DNA of 5,485 nt, taken from NCBI GenBank assembly GCA_015486145.1, contig WFSH01000138.1:1-5485 (forward strand). The letters are read 5' to 3'. This document shows positions 5,453 to 5,485 of this stretch, piece by piece. Position 1 is the stretch's first letter; each line of letters begins with the position of its first letter. The notes under the pieces were generated by a model, which did no database searches, was not told the DNA's origin, and was given only the letters and a program-made list of their open reading frames with translations. Origin of the DNA: Mesoaciditogaceae bacterium (lineage in GTDB: Bacteria > Thermotogota > Thermotogae > Mesoaciditogales > Mesoaciditogaceae). A program made the position numbers and the translations under genes.

Positions 5453-5485
5453 ATGTTTTGTTATCAGTGTCAAGAAGCTTTAAAC
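5453..5485 (+). CDS. hcp: Hybrid cluster protein Hcp (hydroxylamine/NO reductase), 5' end only
   Basis: Only the first 11 residues, MFCYQCQEALN, lie in the window; the frame is open at the edge. This start is highly characteristic of Hcp, whose proteins open with MFCYQC followed by E or Q. The two visible Cys (C3, C6) are the first half of the N-terminal cysteine motif that holds the cubane iron-sulfur cluster. Hcp is a cytoplasmic iron-sulfur protein of anaerobes and facultative anaerobes that was first assigned hydroxylamine reduction and was later linked to nitric oxide detoxification. A very strong ribosome site, AAAGGAGG (5437-5444), is eight bases before the ATG. With its own promoter and operator signals it appears to be a separate unit from the flagellar operon. 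The iron-sulfur-cluster class cannot be told from this fragment. Confidence 0.88.
   Translation, partial: MFCYQCQEALN

Overview
The window is an AT-rich bacterial stretch that most likely comes from the phylum Thermotogota. The main reason is the flagellar switch protein FliG. Its C-terminal half (the MFVFEDI, LDDRSIQ, REVDT and KNMSKRA segments) reads very close to the Thermotoga maritima FliG that I recall. Compact gene packing, strong GAGGTG/AAGGAG ribosome sites and a DUF6922-type small protein fit that placement. This is inference from remembered sequences, not a search, and the genus is not assigned.

Layout, left to right. (1) Bases 1-470 are an accessory remnant. A 93-residue DUF6922-like protein, the usual antitoxin-side partner of an AbiEii-type nucleotidyltransferase toxin, overlaps the first codons of what looks like that toxin. 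The toxin gene breaks off after about 17-20 codons and runs straight into a degenerate tandem array of 7-base units (consensus TYACTSA, 334-470). (2) Bases 488-643 are a self-contained tRNA-Leu(CAA) unit with a near-perfect sigma-70 type promoter, a class II tRNA with encoded CCA, and an intrinsic terminator. (3) Bases 734-5269 are a tight same-strand operon: an amidohydrolase-fold protein, then fliF (MS ring), fliG (switch/C ring) and fliH (export ATPase regulator). Gaps are 9 bp and 2 bp, followed by an 8-bp overlap. (4) Bases 5270-5452 lie between fliH and the next gene. They hold a possible frameshifted small secreted-type ORF and a 16-bp CRP/FNR-type palindrome 71 bp before the next start. 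(5) At 5453 the first 11 codons of hcp (hybrid cluster protein) begin and run off the window.

FliF, FliG and FliH build the MS ring, the rotor switch and the export-ATPase control arm of the flagellum. The export ATPase gene fliI, which often follows fliH, is absent, and an anaerobic/nitrosative-stress gene follows instead. The amidohydrolase at the head of the operon has lost every canonical metal ligand that I can align, so it is probably a pseudoenzyme kept for another role. The observations most worth checking are this pseudoenzyme, the class II-like activator site in front of hcp, and the toxin gene ending in a heptanucleotide array.
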